Of a DNA stretch of 64,000 nt, positions 1-8,077 are shown in pieces. The stretch spans positions 36,980-100,979 of the forward strand of contig WGMU01000015.1 in the NCBI GenBank assembly GCA_016124895.1, read 5' to 3'. The notes beneath the pieces are model-generated. The model was not told where the DNA came from. It was given only the letters and a program-made list of their open reading frames with translations, and did no database searches. The position numbers were made by a program, and so were the translations under genes. The DNA comes from a bacterium (GTDB taxonomy: Bacteria; Planctomycetota; Planctomycetia; Planctomycetales; Planctomycetaceae). Each line of letters starts with the position of its first letter. The first letter of the stretch is position 1.

Positions 1-1156
1 CGAGCACTTCGCCGCTGCGGATCAGAACGCCGCGTCCGGCCGCTCGCTGCAGCGCCGTCCAGACGGCCATTGACGTCGCCAGTCCGAGGGCACACGGACA
101 GGCAATCAAAGTGACCGCCAGTGCCGCCAGCAGGCCGGAGCCGACGTCCGCGAGCCCTCCCTGCAGAAAGAAAGCGGCAATTGCGAGCAGGGCAACCAGC
201 GGCACGAACCACGTTGTCGCACGATCCGCGAGCCGCTGATAACGCCCGCGTTGCTGCCGCGCCGTCTGTACTGCGTCGAGAATCTGCGACAGCGTTCCCT
301 GATGAGCGGACCGAGTGACGCGAACAACGATCTCGCTGTCGAGCGGCACGGTTCCCGAGAACACGTCATCGCCAGACCGCCGCAGTACGGCATCGCTTTC
401 GCCGGTCAGAATCTGCTGATCGATCGAAACGGACTCGGCCGAGAGCAGCACACCGTCCGCCGGAATCCGTTCGCCGCACAGAACGCGGATCACATCGCCG
501 GTTTTCAGCGAACCGGTCGCGACGTCAGTTTCCTGGCCATCGTGAATCAACCGGGCAGTTTCCGGCAGCAGGCGATCCAGCGAGTCGAGCAGTCGGCCGG
601 TACTGACGCGGCCACCAGCTTCGATCCAGCGGCCCAGCGTCACAAGCACCAGCACCATGCTGGGCACTTCAAAGTAGATGGCCCCGGTCCCGCGCAGCAG
701 CGAGACGACGGAGAACGCAAAGGCGGCAGTCACTCCCGTCGCAACCAGCAGGTCGGACGTCACTCGGCCACGCGTCAGATCGACAACCGCCGACGCAGCA
801 ACAGGGACTCCCAGCAGAAACAGAACGGGCAACGCACCGATCAGACACAGCCAGCGGAACAGTTCGGTCAGCGTGTCGCCGACGGCGCCCAGTTCTTCCG
901 TGCCGTAAACGTCGCGGCTCCACAGAGCCATCGTGAACACCATGACGGCCATCGTGAAAAAGATGGCCAGACCGAGTCGCGTCAGTGTCCACTGGACCTG
1001 ACCGGATTCGCCGCGATCCTGCGTCACCTGCGCCGCGAACCGGCAACCGAAGCAGCAGTATTCGTCTTCGGGCGGTTCGTCCGGCATCTGCCGACCGGTA
1101 CCGCCCACCGGCAGGCCGCACCACGCACAGGCAGTCCGCAACTCATCGGTCGTCAT
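1..1156 (-). CDS. ccoI: Heavy-metal P-type ATPase, CcoI/FixI-like (3' part outside window)
   Basis: Probable copper-translocating P1B ATPase that feeds copper to the cbb3 oxidase. The frame stays open to the window edge, so only about 385 N-terminal residues are visible. The N-terminus has CAWCG and YCCFGC cysteine motifs, as in CcoI/FixI proteins. These are followed by hydrophobic segments, the actuator-domain loop with LTGES, and the CPC metal-binding motif of P1B pumps near the truncation ('LIACPCALGLATS'). The phosphorylation motif DKTG and the ATP-binding domain would lie beyond position 1. The ATG overlaps the stop of the preceding small gene (ATGA), so translation is probably coupled. 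Its position as the last visible gene of the cbb3 operon supports a maturation role over general copper export. Confidence 0.9.
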   Translation of the reverse strand, partial: MTTDELRTACAWCGLPVGGTGRQMPDEPPEDEYCCFGCRFAAQVTQDRGESGQVQWTLTRLGLAIFFTMAVMVFTMALWSRDVYGTEELGAVGDTLTELFRWLCLIGALPVLFLLGVPVAASAVVDLTRGRVTSDLLVATGVTAAFAFSVVSLLRGTGAIYFEVPSMVLVLVTLGRWIEAGGRVSTGRLLDSLDRLLPETARLIHDGQETDVATGSLKTGDVIRVLCGERIPADGVLLSAESVSIDQQILTGESDAVLRRSGDDVFSGTVPLDSEIVVRVTRSAHQGTLSQILDAVQTARQQRGRYQRLADRATTWFVPLVALLAIAAFFLQGGLADVGSGLLAALAVTLIACPCALGLATSMAVWTALQRAAGRGVLIRSGEVL

Positions 1157-1329
1157 GGAGGCGAGACCAGTTCAACCTGCATGGCCGGCAGCAGCCAGAC
1201 CACGACGTAGTAGATCACCAGCACCCAGAACCCCAGCCAGATCAGCCGCACGTACCACGGGATGGCGTTACTGGTGTAGTGGTGATACCGATGATCCTCT
1301 TCGGCGGAAGTATTTTTCAGGTGATCCAT
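1153..1329 (-). CDS. 58-residue membrane protein resembling the CcoP/FixP N-terminal anchor
   Basis: Encodes 58 residues with one strong transmembrane helix (about residues 27-50), preceded by a charged, His-rich stretch and 'SNAIPWYVRLIWLGFW'. The N-P-P-W-W-like entry into the helix resembles the N-terminal membrane anchor of CcoP/FixP (FixP_N), which normally is fused to two cytochrome c domains. Here no haem domain follows; the stop overlaps the ATPase start. It lies between the 101-residue membrane protein and the copper ATPase. A CcoQ-like or CcoS-like subunit is an alternative. The assignment to FixP_N is by eye only; that it is an oxidase accessory is inferred from operon position. Confidence 0.7.
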   Translation of the reverse strand: MDHLKNTSAEEDHRYHHYTSNAIPWYVRLIWLGFWVLVIYYVVVWLLPAMQVELVSPP

Positions 1330-1441
1330 AGTCTGCTTCCTGACAGGTCAGGCATTCGTGATTGTTCTGATTCTGAGCAGGAGAAAACAGAGATTCTGAT
1401 CCGCTCAGCTTTCTGTCTCTGGTGTCTCAGTTCTCTCTGGT

Positions 1442-1747
1442 TCAAACCGCCTGCCGCTCTTCCTGATCGAGTTTTTCTTCCTGGTCGAGCATGTCGTACT
1501 TCGGCGCTTCGATGTCGTGGAACATGCCGTTCAACGTCGCCCAGAGAAGCAGGCAGAAGAAGCCCGCACTGGCGAGCAGATAATTCGCCACGGGCGAGAT
1601 CGCGAAGACACCGTCGACGTCGCCACGCACGAGCGCGATGAATTCGAGAAGCTTGCTGCCGAAGCCGTAAAGACTGGGGATCAGAATCAGCACAGCGAGG
1701 ATTGCCGTGATGATCCGCATCGCCTTCTGTTCGCTGCGAGTGGTCAT
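1442..1747 (-). CDS. Small membrane protein of the cbb3 operon (101 aa)
   Basis: Two predicted transmembrane segments, about residues 10-35 ('IITAILAVLILIPSLYGFG') and 53-75, and then a charged C-terminal tail with 'DIEAPKYDMLDQEEKLD'. It follows ccoO by 59 bases in the same direction. I do not recognise a named family. Size and position would suit a CcoQ/FixQ-like or assembly subunit, but CcoQ normally has one helix and about 60 residues. The tail would face the cytoplasm or the periplasm depending on topology. Treat as an uncharacterised cbb3-associated protein. Confidence 0.75.
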   Translation of the reverse strand: MTTRSEQKAMRIITAILAVLILIPSLYGFGSKLLEFIALVRGDVDGVFAISPVANYLLASAGFFCLLLWATLNGMFHDIEAPKYDMLDQEEKLDQEERQAV

Positions 1748-1806
1748 CGGATTGTCCGTTTTCGTAGTTCAGTGAGGTTAAGTGTCTGATCCCTGCGATG
1801 TCGCGA

Positions 1807-2529
1807 CTACCCGGCCGGAGCTGCCTCAGCCGCTTCTGCGGCTTCTTTCTTCAGTTCTTCCAGCGGAGCCTGCGTGTAGGCTTCGTAGTCCGGATAACTT
1901 TCCAGCCAGGATCCCAGCCACTGCACGTAGGTCATCAGAGCCATACCGCGGCGCGTCGGCTTCGATGGCGAGCCATCAAACAGCCACGGGTATTCGGGCA
2001 TGGGTGACTTGTGAGACACCATGGTCGGCTTGAAGAAATGCACGGCGTGCCAGTCGTTTGAGCGGCGGCCACCTTCACGCGACAGATCGGGTCCAACGCG
2101 CCGCGTGCCGAACATCACCGGCCGCTGCAGTTCGTTCTGATACTCCCAGGACGCGGCCACCGGTCCCCACCGCTGCTCTTCGTTCGAAACCGGCCGGACA
2201 AACTGGCTGTGACAGTGCCAGCAGCCTTCACCGACGTAAATGCTGCGACCTTCCCGCAGCGCGTCGGCGACGTTCTGGTTCCACCAGTCGGTGCCTTCTT
2301 TGGTTTCCGGATCCTCCGGCGGCTGCCCGAATGCGGCAACGAACGCTTCGGGATAGCGTCGCGCCAGGTCCTCGAACTGGTAGCGGATATTGCCGTTGAC
2401 CAGTTCTTCGGCGGTCTTTTCCGGAAGATGCGAGTACATCAATGCCGGCACGACCGCGTTCGACAGAAACGCAAAGGCGAAAAAGATCAGACCGGCGACC
2501 AGCAGGATTCCGGACTTACGTTCAAACAT
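1807..2529 (-). CDS. ccoO: cbb3-type cytochrome c oxidase subunit II (CcoO), monohaem
   Basis: Membrane-anchored monohaem cytochrome c that passes electrons to CcoN. The 240-residue product has an N-terminal anchor (residues 8-31). The haem c site CWHCH (C103, C106, H107) sits in the family-typical context 'EGCWHCHSQFVRPVSNEEQRWG', and a 'MPEYPW' motif further on probably supplies the axial methionine. The spacing between the anchor and the haem site and the total length suit CcoO. An Ala/Glu-rich C-terminal tail follows. The gene lies 99 bases downstream of ccoN, the conserved ccoN-ccoO order. Confidence 0.95.
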   Translation of the reverse strand: MFERKSGILLVAGLIFFAFAFLSNAVVPALMYSHLPEKTAEELVNGNIRYQFEDLARRYPEAFVAAFGQPPEDPETKEGTDWWNQNVADALREGRSIYVGEGCWHCHSQFVRPVSNEEQRWGPVAASWEYQNELQRPVMFGTRRVGPDLSREGGRRSNDWHAVHFFKPTMVSHKSPMPEYPWLFDGSPSKPTRRGMALMTYVQWLGSWLESYPDYEAYTQAPLEELKKEAAEAAEAAPAG

Positions 2530-2628
2530 TGTTGACTCCCTGTTCCGGCGTCATTGGCCGTGAACCTGTGGATGACGGAATTCTTTTGAGGGTGGTCAGA
2601 GTCGAGGTTGATCAGACAGGACGGCCGG

Positions 2629-4026
2629 TCACGCAGGCAGGGCGACGTTGCTCAGTTCCACTTCTTCGCGAGTCTTCCACGTCATCCAGATGTTCCACAG
2701 GAAGACGAGCAGCCCGGCGAACATGGCCAGCCCGGCAAAGACGCGGACCACCCAGAACGGGAACGAAACGTTGATCGAGTGCTCCCACGGCTGCAGGCTC
2801 GCCCAGCTCCAGCCCTGAAACAGACCACATAGAATCAGATCACTGGCCATGATGAACACGCCCGCCGCCGACAGCCAGTAGTGGTACTCAAGTGCTTTCC
2901 TGCTGTACCACTCAGTCTTCCAGATGCGCGGAATCAGGTAGGTCATCATTCCGAAGATCCACTGGCTGAAGACTCCATACATGACCAGGTGAGCGTGGCC
3001 GACGACCCAGTCCGTGAAGTGAATCAGAGCCTGGAAGGTCAGCGTTGTCTGCATCGCACACTGCAGACAGGTCAGGAAGTAGAAGACCATGCCGGTGTAG
3101 AACCAGCGGATTGGCAGGTCTTCGACTACCGCCCGGCCGCGGCCCCACAGCGTCCCGAAGAAGTTGATGATGACTGTCGTCACTACCATCTCGACGGCGA
3201 TCGTTGAGATGATTGCTCCGTACTGCAGGAACATCGGGATCGGCGTGTAAAGGAAGTGGTGAATCCCGTTGAGCGGATAAAAGAAGGCCAGGCCCCAGAA
3301 ACCGACCAGTGACAGGCCGTGGCTCCAGATCGGTTTCTTCAGAATGATCGGGACAAAGTAGTACATCAGGCCCCAGCCCAGAGGAGTGACGAACAGGCCG
3401 ACCAGGTCGTGAATAAACAGACCGCCGACCGCACCGGCACTCGTACCGGACACGAAGTATTCCGGAACGAAGTTACCCATCGCGTAGGTCAGGAAGGTCC
3501 AGATAAACATCGCCAGGAAGTACCACAGCGTGACGTACATCGGGCCTTTGACTTTGAGGATTGGCGGCATGAAGTTGATCGCGACCAGCAGCAGTCCAAG
3601 CTGAGCGACCGGGTCGATCCAGACCGGTGTTTCGCCCCATTCCAGTCCCTGCGCCTGACCGAACAGGAGACCGGCTGCCGTGGCCAGCACGACAATCTGC
3701 CAGGCGGCAAAGATCAGCCAGCTCAGCCGCTTGTCCAGCACCGGATGCAGCGTCAGCCGCGGAATTGACCAGTGCAGCAGGCCGAGGAAGGCGTTGGCCA
3801 GGAAGCCGTAGGCGATCGCGTTCGTGTGAATCATGCGCCAGCGGCCGGGCGAGAACAGTTCAATCCCGGACAGCGGATTGTGCCGCAGAAGCTGACCGGC
3901 CATCAGCAGGCCGCCGAGCATCGACACGAGCATGAACGTCAGGGCCATGAAGAAATAGGCCATCACGATCTTCTCGTCGACAAGATCTTTGTGATCGTGA
4001 GTCTGTGTTTCCGTTGCTTCAGACAT
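2629..4026 (-). CDS. ccoN: cbb3-type cytochrome c oxidase subunit I (CcoN)
   Basis: Catalytic subunit of the high-affinity haem-copper oxidase; reduces O2 and pumps protons. The 465-residue product has about 12 transmembrane segments. Visible haem and copper ligands include the early 'RMIHTNAIAYG' histidine (H67, low-spin haem), the CuB pair in 'NGIHHFLYTPIP', and 'GHAHLVMYGV' for the haems late in the protein. It begins at an ATG at 4026 after a GGTGG-like ribosome site. The next gene upstream is the 220-residue membrane protein; ccoO is downstream. The lack of long A-type signatures makes the C family (cbb3) clear. Confidence 0.96.
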   Translation of the reverse strand: MSEATETQTHDHKDLVDEKIVMAYFFMALTFMLVSMLGGLLMAGQLLRHNPLSGIELFSPGRWRMIHTNAIAYGFLANAFLGLLHWSIPRLTLHPVLDKRLSWLIFAAWQIVVLATAAGLLFGQAQGLEWGETPVWIDPVAQLGLLLVAINFMPPILKVKGPMYVTLWYFLAMFIWTFLTYAMGNFVPEYFVSGTSAGAVGGLFIHDLVGLFVTPLGWGLMYYFVPIILKKPIWSHGLSLVGFWGLAFFYPLNGIHHFLYTPIPMFLQYGAIISTIAVEMVVTTVIINFFGTLWGRGRAVVEDLPIRWFYTGMVFYFLTCLQCAMQTTLTFQALIHFTDWVVGHAHLVMYGVFSQWIFGMMTYLIPRIWKTEWYSRKALEYHYWLSAAGVFIMASDLILCGLFQGWSWASLQPWEHSINVSFPFWVVRVFAGLAMFAGLLVFLWNIWMTWKTREEVELSNVALPA

Positions 4027-4131
4027 GAATTCGTTCCACCAGGAGCAGAGGCCGGTTCGAAAAAGTCCGGCGGCCGTTGTGCGTCAGGACGAAGTTGTGC
4101 GTCGGGAAAAAGGCAATCCGTCGGTCGAGTG

Positions 4132-4794
4132 CTACACCGACGTTGTGGGGCGGTGGTAAGGCGAGAACAGACCCAGCGGGTAAAGAGCGGCCATCGAGAT
4201 CCCAAAGACGGCGTGCGTTCCGGCCGCCACCCAGGTCGGCAGCAGCTTGCCGTCGGTGATCCACGAACCACCGCAGACCATCGGCTGCAGCCAGCTCAGG
4301 ATGCCGTAAAACATGATGCCCCACAGGACAAGGCCAACCACAGCTGCGAACACCATCCGGAACGCCGTCGAGGATTTGGCCGTAAACCTCGCCAGAACGA
4401 CGTGCATCGGAACGCCGAGCAGCATCCCCGTCACCAGATACAGGCATACGCCGCAGGCCAGCACGACGCCATTATCGACGGCGTAAACCTTCGCCGGACC
4501 GGTCACCGACAGAGCCCGCTCGCCGAGCGGAAACGTCAGATAGATTCGGATGATTTCCAGCGGACTCTTACCGACGATCGGGGCACCGATGACGTTGACG
4601 ACGAGGCTCATCGCCGCAGCGACCAGGCCGAGCATGAAGCCGGTCGTCGCATAATACATCGTGTAAAAGCCCGTCAATCGGAACGGATCGGCCGCCGCTG
4701 CCTCCAGAATCTCTGACTCCAGCTCGGTGCTTCTGCGGCGCAGTTCGGCCAGCTCAGACTGTTTGGCAGCAAACTCAGCATCGGAAAGCGACAT
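4132..4794 (-). CDS. Multi-pass membrane protein of the cbb3 operon (220 aa)
   Basis: Starts with a short coiled-coil-like region (residues 3-35, 'AELRRRSTELESEILEAAA'), followed by about four to five transmembrane helices. I take the ATG at 4794, which has GGAG seven bases upstream; a TTG six codons earlier is possible but has no such support. I do not recognise the family. Position between the diheme cytochrome gene and ccoN makes it a likely extra subunit or assembly factor of the oxidase. No haem-binding CxxCH is present; one histidine lies in 'MHVVLARF' and another in 'GTHAVFGIS'. Confidence 0.75.
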   Translation of the reverse strand: MSLSDAEFAAKQSELAELRRRSTELESEILEAAAADPFRLTGFYTMYYATTGFMLGLVAAAMSLVVNVIGAPIVGKSPLEIIRIYLTFPLGERALSVTGPAKVYAVDNGVVLACGVCLYLVTGMLLGVPMHVVLARFTAKSSTAFRMVFAAVVGLVLWGIMFYGILSWLQPMVCGGSWITDGKLLPTWVAAGTHAVFGISMAALYPLGLFSPYHRPTTSV

Positions 4795-4872
4795 GCAATC
4801 ACTCCGCGTCAAAGTGTCGAGCGTCAGGCTGGCTCGTTCGATGGTTCGGTGAGAGTCTCAGAAGTCCCGCGA

Positions 4873-5970
4873 TCAGTTGGCGGCTGCCGTTTCGGTCGAG
4901 GCCGGAACATCCAGCGTACCGCTTTCCGGAGTGTCCATGCGGAACAGACCCGGTGTCGGAACGGTTCCCGCTCGACGTTGACCGGAAACGTGCTGCACAT
5001 AAGCCACCAGGTTCCAGATCGTCTCAGGTTCCTGCTGCAGAATTGTGCGGAAGCCAGGCATCGGCGTGCCGTTGATCCCGGAAATGATCCGCCGATAGAT
5101 ATCGACCGGCTGCGCTCCGCCGTGCAGGTGTCCCGAGGTCAGGTCGGCGGCCTTCGTCGCAAAGCCCCACGCGTCTTTGCCGATATTGTCTTTGGTCATG
5201 CCGCGGCCGTCTTCGCCGTGGCACTTCGAGCAGCCTTTGGACTCAAACGCCTTTTTGCCGTCTTCAACCATCGCGACGGTGAACTCAACCGGCTGAACTG
5301 TCAGTGGATGAACCTCTTCCTGCTCCGCGGCCTGCCAGCGAGCCAGGATCTCGTCGATCAGTTCGGGGACGACGTCAGGATCGATCTCTTCTTCAAACTC
5401 AGCTTCGAGCGCCAGTCGCGTTTCCACTTCACCGCGATGTGTCAACAGCAGCACGTAATCGACAATGGCTTCCCGATCGCTTTTGGGCAGCAGTCGGAAA
5501 GTCGGCATCGACGTGCCGGACACACCGCGTTCAACCGTGCGGAGCAGGTCCACGCGTCGCGGCTTGGCCCCGTATGGCGTCGTCGTGAACTTGAAAATGC
5601 CTGCTCGATAGTCACGCGGCCGTGGATACATGAACCCCGCTGCCGGGCCGTTGCCGTCGCCAGACGTGCCGTGGCACTGGCGACACTGCTCCTCATAGAG
5701 GTCGCGACCGTGTCGCAGACGACGGAGTTCGGTGTCCCGCTCCTTCAGCTTCAGATTCCTGACCACCGGCGTCGTCGGCAGAAGCGGCGTGCCGAACTGC
5801 TCACGCACGACTTTGGCGACGGCTTCCTGCAGCGTTTCGTCCAGCTCGAGGACTTTTGGCCCAACGACAAACTCAGCTTCTTCGACTCGCTTGCAGCCAG
5901 GCATCGCGCTCAGCGCAACGACCGTCAGGCTGAACAGGGCGGCTTTGGGTAACAGGCCATTCAGGGACAC
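4873..5970 (-). CDS. Diheme cytochrome c lipoprotein of the cbb3 operon
   Basis: Periplasm-facing electron carrier with two c-type haem sites, CRQCH and CSKCH (cysteines 96/99 and 247/250 in this numbering), each in its own cytochrome c domain with a later methionine ('GTSMPTF', 'GTPMPGF') as likely axial ligand. The GTG at 5970 is chosen because AAGGAG lies nine bases upstream; it gives 365 residues and a leader ending in a lipobox-like SAMPGC. It is the first gene of the oxidase operon. Two haems and location suggest it does the job of the CcoP haem domains, tethered by lipid rather than a helix; this substitution is inference. Confidence 0.88.
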   Translation of the reverse strand: MSLNGLLPKAALFSLTVVALSAMPGCKRVEEAEFVVGPKVLELDETLQEAVAKVVREQFGTPLLPTTPVVRNLKLKERDTELRRLRHGRDLYEEQCRQCHGTSGDGNGPAAGFMYPRPRDYRAGIFKFTTTPYGAKPRRVDLLRTVERGVSGTSMPTFRLLPKSDREAIVDYVLLLTHRGEVETRLALEAEFEEEIDPDVVPELIDEILARWQAAEQEEVHPLTVQPVEFTVAMVEDGKKAFESKGCSKCHGEDGRGMTKDNIGKDAWGFATKAADLTSGHLHGGAQPVDIYRRIISGINGTPMPGFRTILQQEPETIWNLVAYVQHVSGQRRAGTVPTPGLFRMDTPESGTLDVPASTETAAAN

Positions 5971-5985
5971 GCGTTCGATCTCCTT

Positions 5986-6670
5986 GCAGATATCCGTCAG
6001 GCGAAAGTCAGATGACGGGAGAACCCGCCCGCTCACGCAGGCAGGTAGCGTTCACGCAGCGACCGGAGCAACCAGTATGCCACGTTCGTGCTGCCCCACC
6101 GTCGCCACTTCGAGTTCTGTCAGCCGTAAGCGTTTCACATCCGTGTCCAGTCTTTTTCCAGTCTGCCACAGCCCTTCCATGAGGCTTTTGCGATGGCACA
6201 AAGCGTGCGGCCCAGCACGCTTCCGGACGTGCGGTGCGCGATGTCAGCACGTTAACAATTGATACCAGTTGCTCGAAGTAACCGAGGCCTTCCGAGTCGG
6301 GAATTTCTCATTCACGAGTGGTTGTGAATCACCGGCTGAGAAACAGCCTTCACTCCAGGTGACGGCTTCGACGCAAAGTTCGCACACGACTTTGCAGCGA
6401 TCAGCAGTCACACGCTCGTTTCGTTCCAGAACTGTGGCACGGACTGTAGCCGATTGATGCACGCTCGGCCGAAATTCGCCGCCAGCGAGACGGGAGAAGA
6501 AGCATCGACGTTGATTTGTCTGATCTCAACTGTGAAGAAACGAGCAGACGCATCAACGGTATGAAAGACTTTCATGTGGAGAACTGCTGAGGTTCGGAAC
6601 GCGATTCGCGATTGGGCGGGCATCGGCCGCTCAACTCTTTCCGCTTCTTCTGATCAGGAGTCTTTGAATC
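5986..6670. other. Divergent intergenic region between cbb3 operon and cupredoxin gene
   Basis: About 680 bases with no convincing gene. It must carry the promoters of the oxidase operon (minus) and of the cupredoxin gene (plus). I looked for an FNR/ANR-type TTGAT-N4-ATCAA box, usual for cbb3 regulation in proteobacteria, and did not find one. Short reading frames here have no ribosome site or protein-like composition. Confidence 0.5.
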
Positions 6671-7669
6671 ATGGCTGCGATCTCGCCGTTTCGTTGTCTT
6701 TCCGCTGGAACGCTGTTGAGTTTCAGCGCAGCCGCGCTGCTGAGCATGGGCAGCGGATGTGGAGGCGACGGCGGCAAACCGTCCGGTGCGTCTGCTCCGT
6801 CGACCCCCGCTGCTCAGCCCGCTTCCGCTGAAGCCGCCCCGGCAGCAACTGAGTCTGAAACCCCGGCTGCTGCGACCAAAGAGCCGACTGCCAGCACTGA
6901 GGCTCCAAAGAAAGAAGCCTCCAAACCGGCCACCAGCAATACGGCAACGGGCGGAACCGGCACACTGACAGGTGTTGTCACACTGACCGGCTCGTGGACG
7001 CCGCTGGCTGTGCTGTTTGAGAAAGGTGACAAGACCGTCAAAGACGCTGACGTCTGCTCGCACGACGCCATTCCCAACGAGTCGGTCGTCGTGAACGCCG
7101 AGGCCGGCAACGGTGTGGCCAACGTCTTCGTCTATCTCGCCAAAGTTCCGAAGGGCGTCAAAGTACCGGATGCTTCTGCCGAACCTGTCGAGATGGACCA
7201 GAAGGGCTGCACCTTCACGCCACGCAGTCTCGTCGTGCAGAAGGGCCAGACCGTCCTGATCAAGAGCAGCGACGCCGTCCAGCACAACGTGCATACGTTC
7301 CCGTCGCTCAGTGCTCCGTTCAATTCGATCTGCCCGCCGAACGAGCAGAACGGGCTGAAGCTTGTTTACGAAGCCGCCGAACGTGAGCCGATCTCAGTCA
7401 AGTGCGACATCCATCCGTGGATGCAGGCCTGGCATCTGCCGCTCGATCACCCCTACGCTGCGGTGACCGACGCCGAAGGTAAGTTCACGATCAAAGACGT
7501 CCCGGCCGGAGAACTCAGCTTCCGCTTCTGGCACGAAAAGGCCGGCTTCATCGAGAAGTCGCTGAGTGTGACCGTCAAAGCCGATGAGACAAACGAACTC
7601 AAAATCGCCATCGGCGCCGACAAGCTCGCCGGCCAGCCGACGCTGAAGCAGACGGTCGCTCAGAAGTAA
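6671..7669 (+). CDS. Cupredoxin-like secreted protein (plastocyanin fold) with Pro/Ala linker
   Basis: Secreted, possibly lipid-anchored protein (leader ends near C30). A low-complexity Ala/Pro/Thr/Glu linker runs to about residue 95. The folded part has the type 1 copper ligands H205 or H208 ('AVQHNVHTF') and C245, H248, M251 in 'VKCDIHPWM'; the C-x2-H-x2-M spacing is that of amicyanin, the shortest cupredoxin loop. A small carboxypeptidase-regulatory-like beta domain follows ('TDAEGKFTIKDVPAGELSF'). It diverges from the cbb3 operon and ends at a strong terminator. A role as soluble electron donor or copper carrier is inferred from the copper site and position. Confidence 0.8.
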   Translation: MAAISPFRCLSAGTLLSFSAAALLSMGSGCGGDGGKPSGASAPSTPAAQPASAEAAPAATESETPAAATKEPTASTEAPKKEASKPATSNTATGGTGTLTGVVTLTGSWTPLAVLFEKGDKTVKDADVCSHDAIPNESVVVNAEAGNGVANVFVYLAKVPKGVKVPDASAEPVEMDQKGCTFTPRSLVVQKGQTVLIKSSDAVQHNVHTFPSLSAPFNSICPPNEQNGLKLVYEAAEREPISVKCDIHPWMQAWHLPLDHPYAAVTDAEGKFTIKDVPAGELSFRFWHEKAGFIEKSLSVTVKADETNELKIAIGADKLAGQPTLKQTVAQK

Positions 7670-7709
7670 GCCGAAGGGTTCATCCTCAGCAATCCAGCAG
7701 TAACAACAG

Positions 7710-7744
7710 AAACGCTGACCGTCTTCCCGCGCGGTCAGCGTTTT
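7710..7744. terminator. Bidirectional intrinsic terminator
   Basis: Twelve-base inverted repeat (AAACGCTGACCG / CGGTCAGCGTTT) with a ten-base loop, flanked by T and A runs on both sides. It sits between the convergent cupredoxin gene and the small gene at 7758. Confidence 0.88.
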
Positions 7745-7757
7745 GTGCTGCGCTCGG

Positions 7758-8069
7758 TTAATCGCCTTCGACGATCGTCCGCTGAAGCATGAGATCGAAG
7801 GTTCTTGCGTTGCCAGTGGTGATGCATAGGAGTGGCAACTCTGTCAAACGAAAGACCAGCGGAAAATCATCCGAGTCGAGGTTATCCAGTGAGTTCCTCT
7901 TCAACGCATTCTGAGACACGAATTCCTGCAGGTCTGTTTGTGGGACAGTGCCGATATCCAGGCTCACTCGGCAGCCGTGCAAGATGCAGTAAGCCTTGCC
8001 CGCCGAAGTGACAAGGAGAGTGTTGATTTCATCGTGCTGCAGGAACTCATCAATCAGTCTTTTCAGCAT
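7758..8069 (-). CDS. Hypothetical protein coupled to the DUF1549/1553 gene (103 aa)
   Basis: An ATG at 8069 lies nine bases after the stop of the long DUF1549/1553 gene, with GGAGAG directly upstream overlapping the junction, so translation is probably coupled. The protein is mixed alpha/beta in look ('MLKRLIDEFLQHDEINTLLV', 'AYCILHGCRVSLDIG') with no signal peptide or membrane segment. I do not recognise it; 'CRVSLDIGTVP' is faintly like the N-terminal domain of type IV pilus ATPases, too weak to use. The upstream part of this open frame, before 8069, is antisense-like and is excluded. Confidence 0.6.
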   Translation of the reverse strand: MLKRLIDEFLQHDEINTLLVTSAGKAYCILHGCRVSLDIGTVPQTDLQEFVSQNALKRNSLDNLDSDDFPLVFRLTELPLLCITTGNARTFDLMLQRTIVEGD

Positions 8070-8077
8070 CTCTCCGC

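Noticed and set aside
251..1210. Long plus-strand reading frame
   Set aside because: Antisense to the P-type ATPase, which has clear motifs; high GC gives long shadow frames.
3772..4716. 314-codon plus-strand frame
   Set aside because: Antisense to ccoN and the 220-residue membrane gene; composition rich in Gln/Arg/His typical of shadows.
4849..5952. 367-codon plus-strand frame
   Set aside because: Antisense to the diheme cytochrome gene, whose haem motifs are certain.
5986..6670. FNR/ANR box for the cbb3 operon
   Set aside because: TTGAT occurs once but without the matching ATCAA half-site at the right distance.
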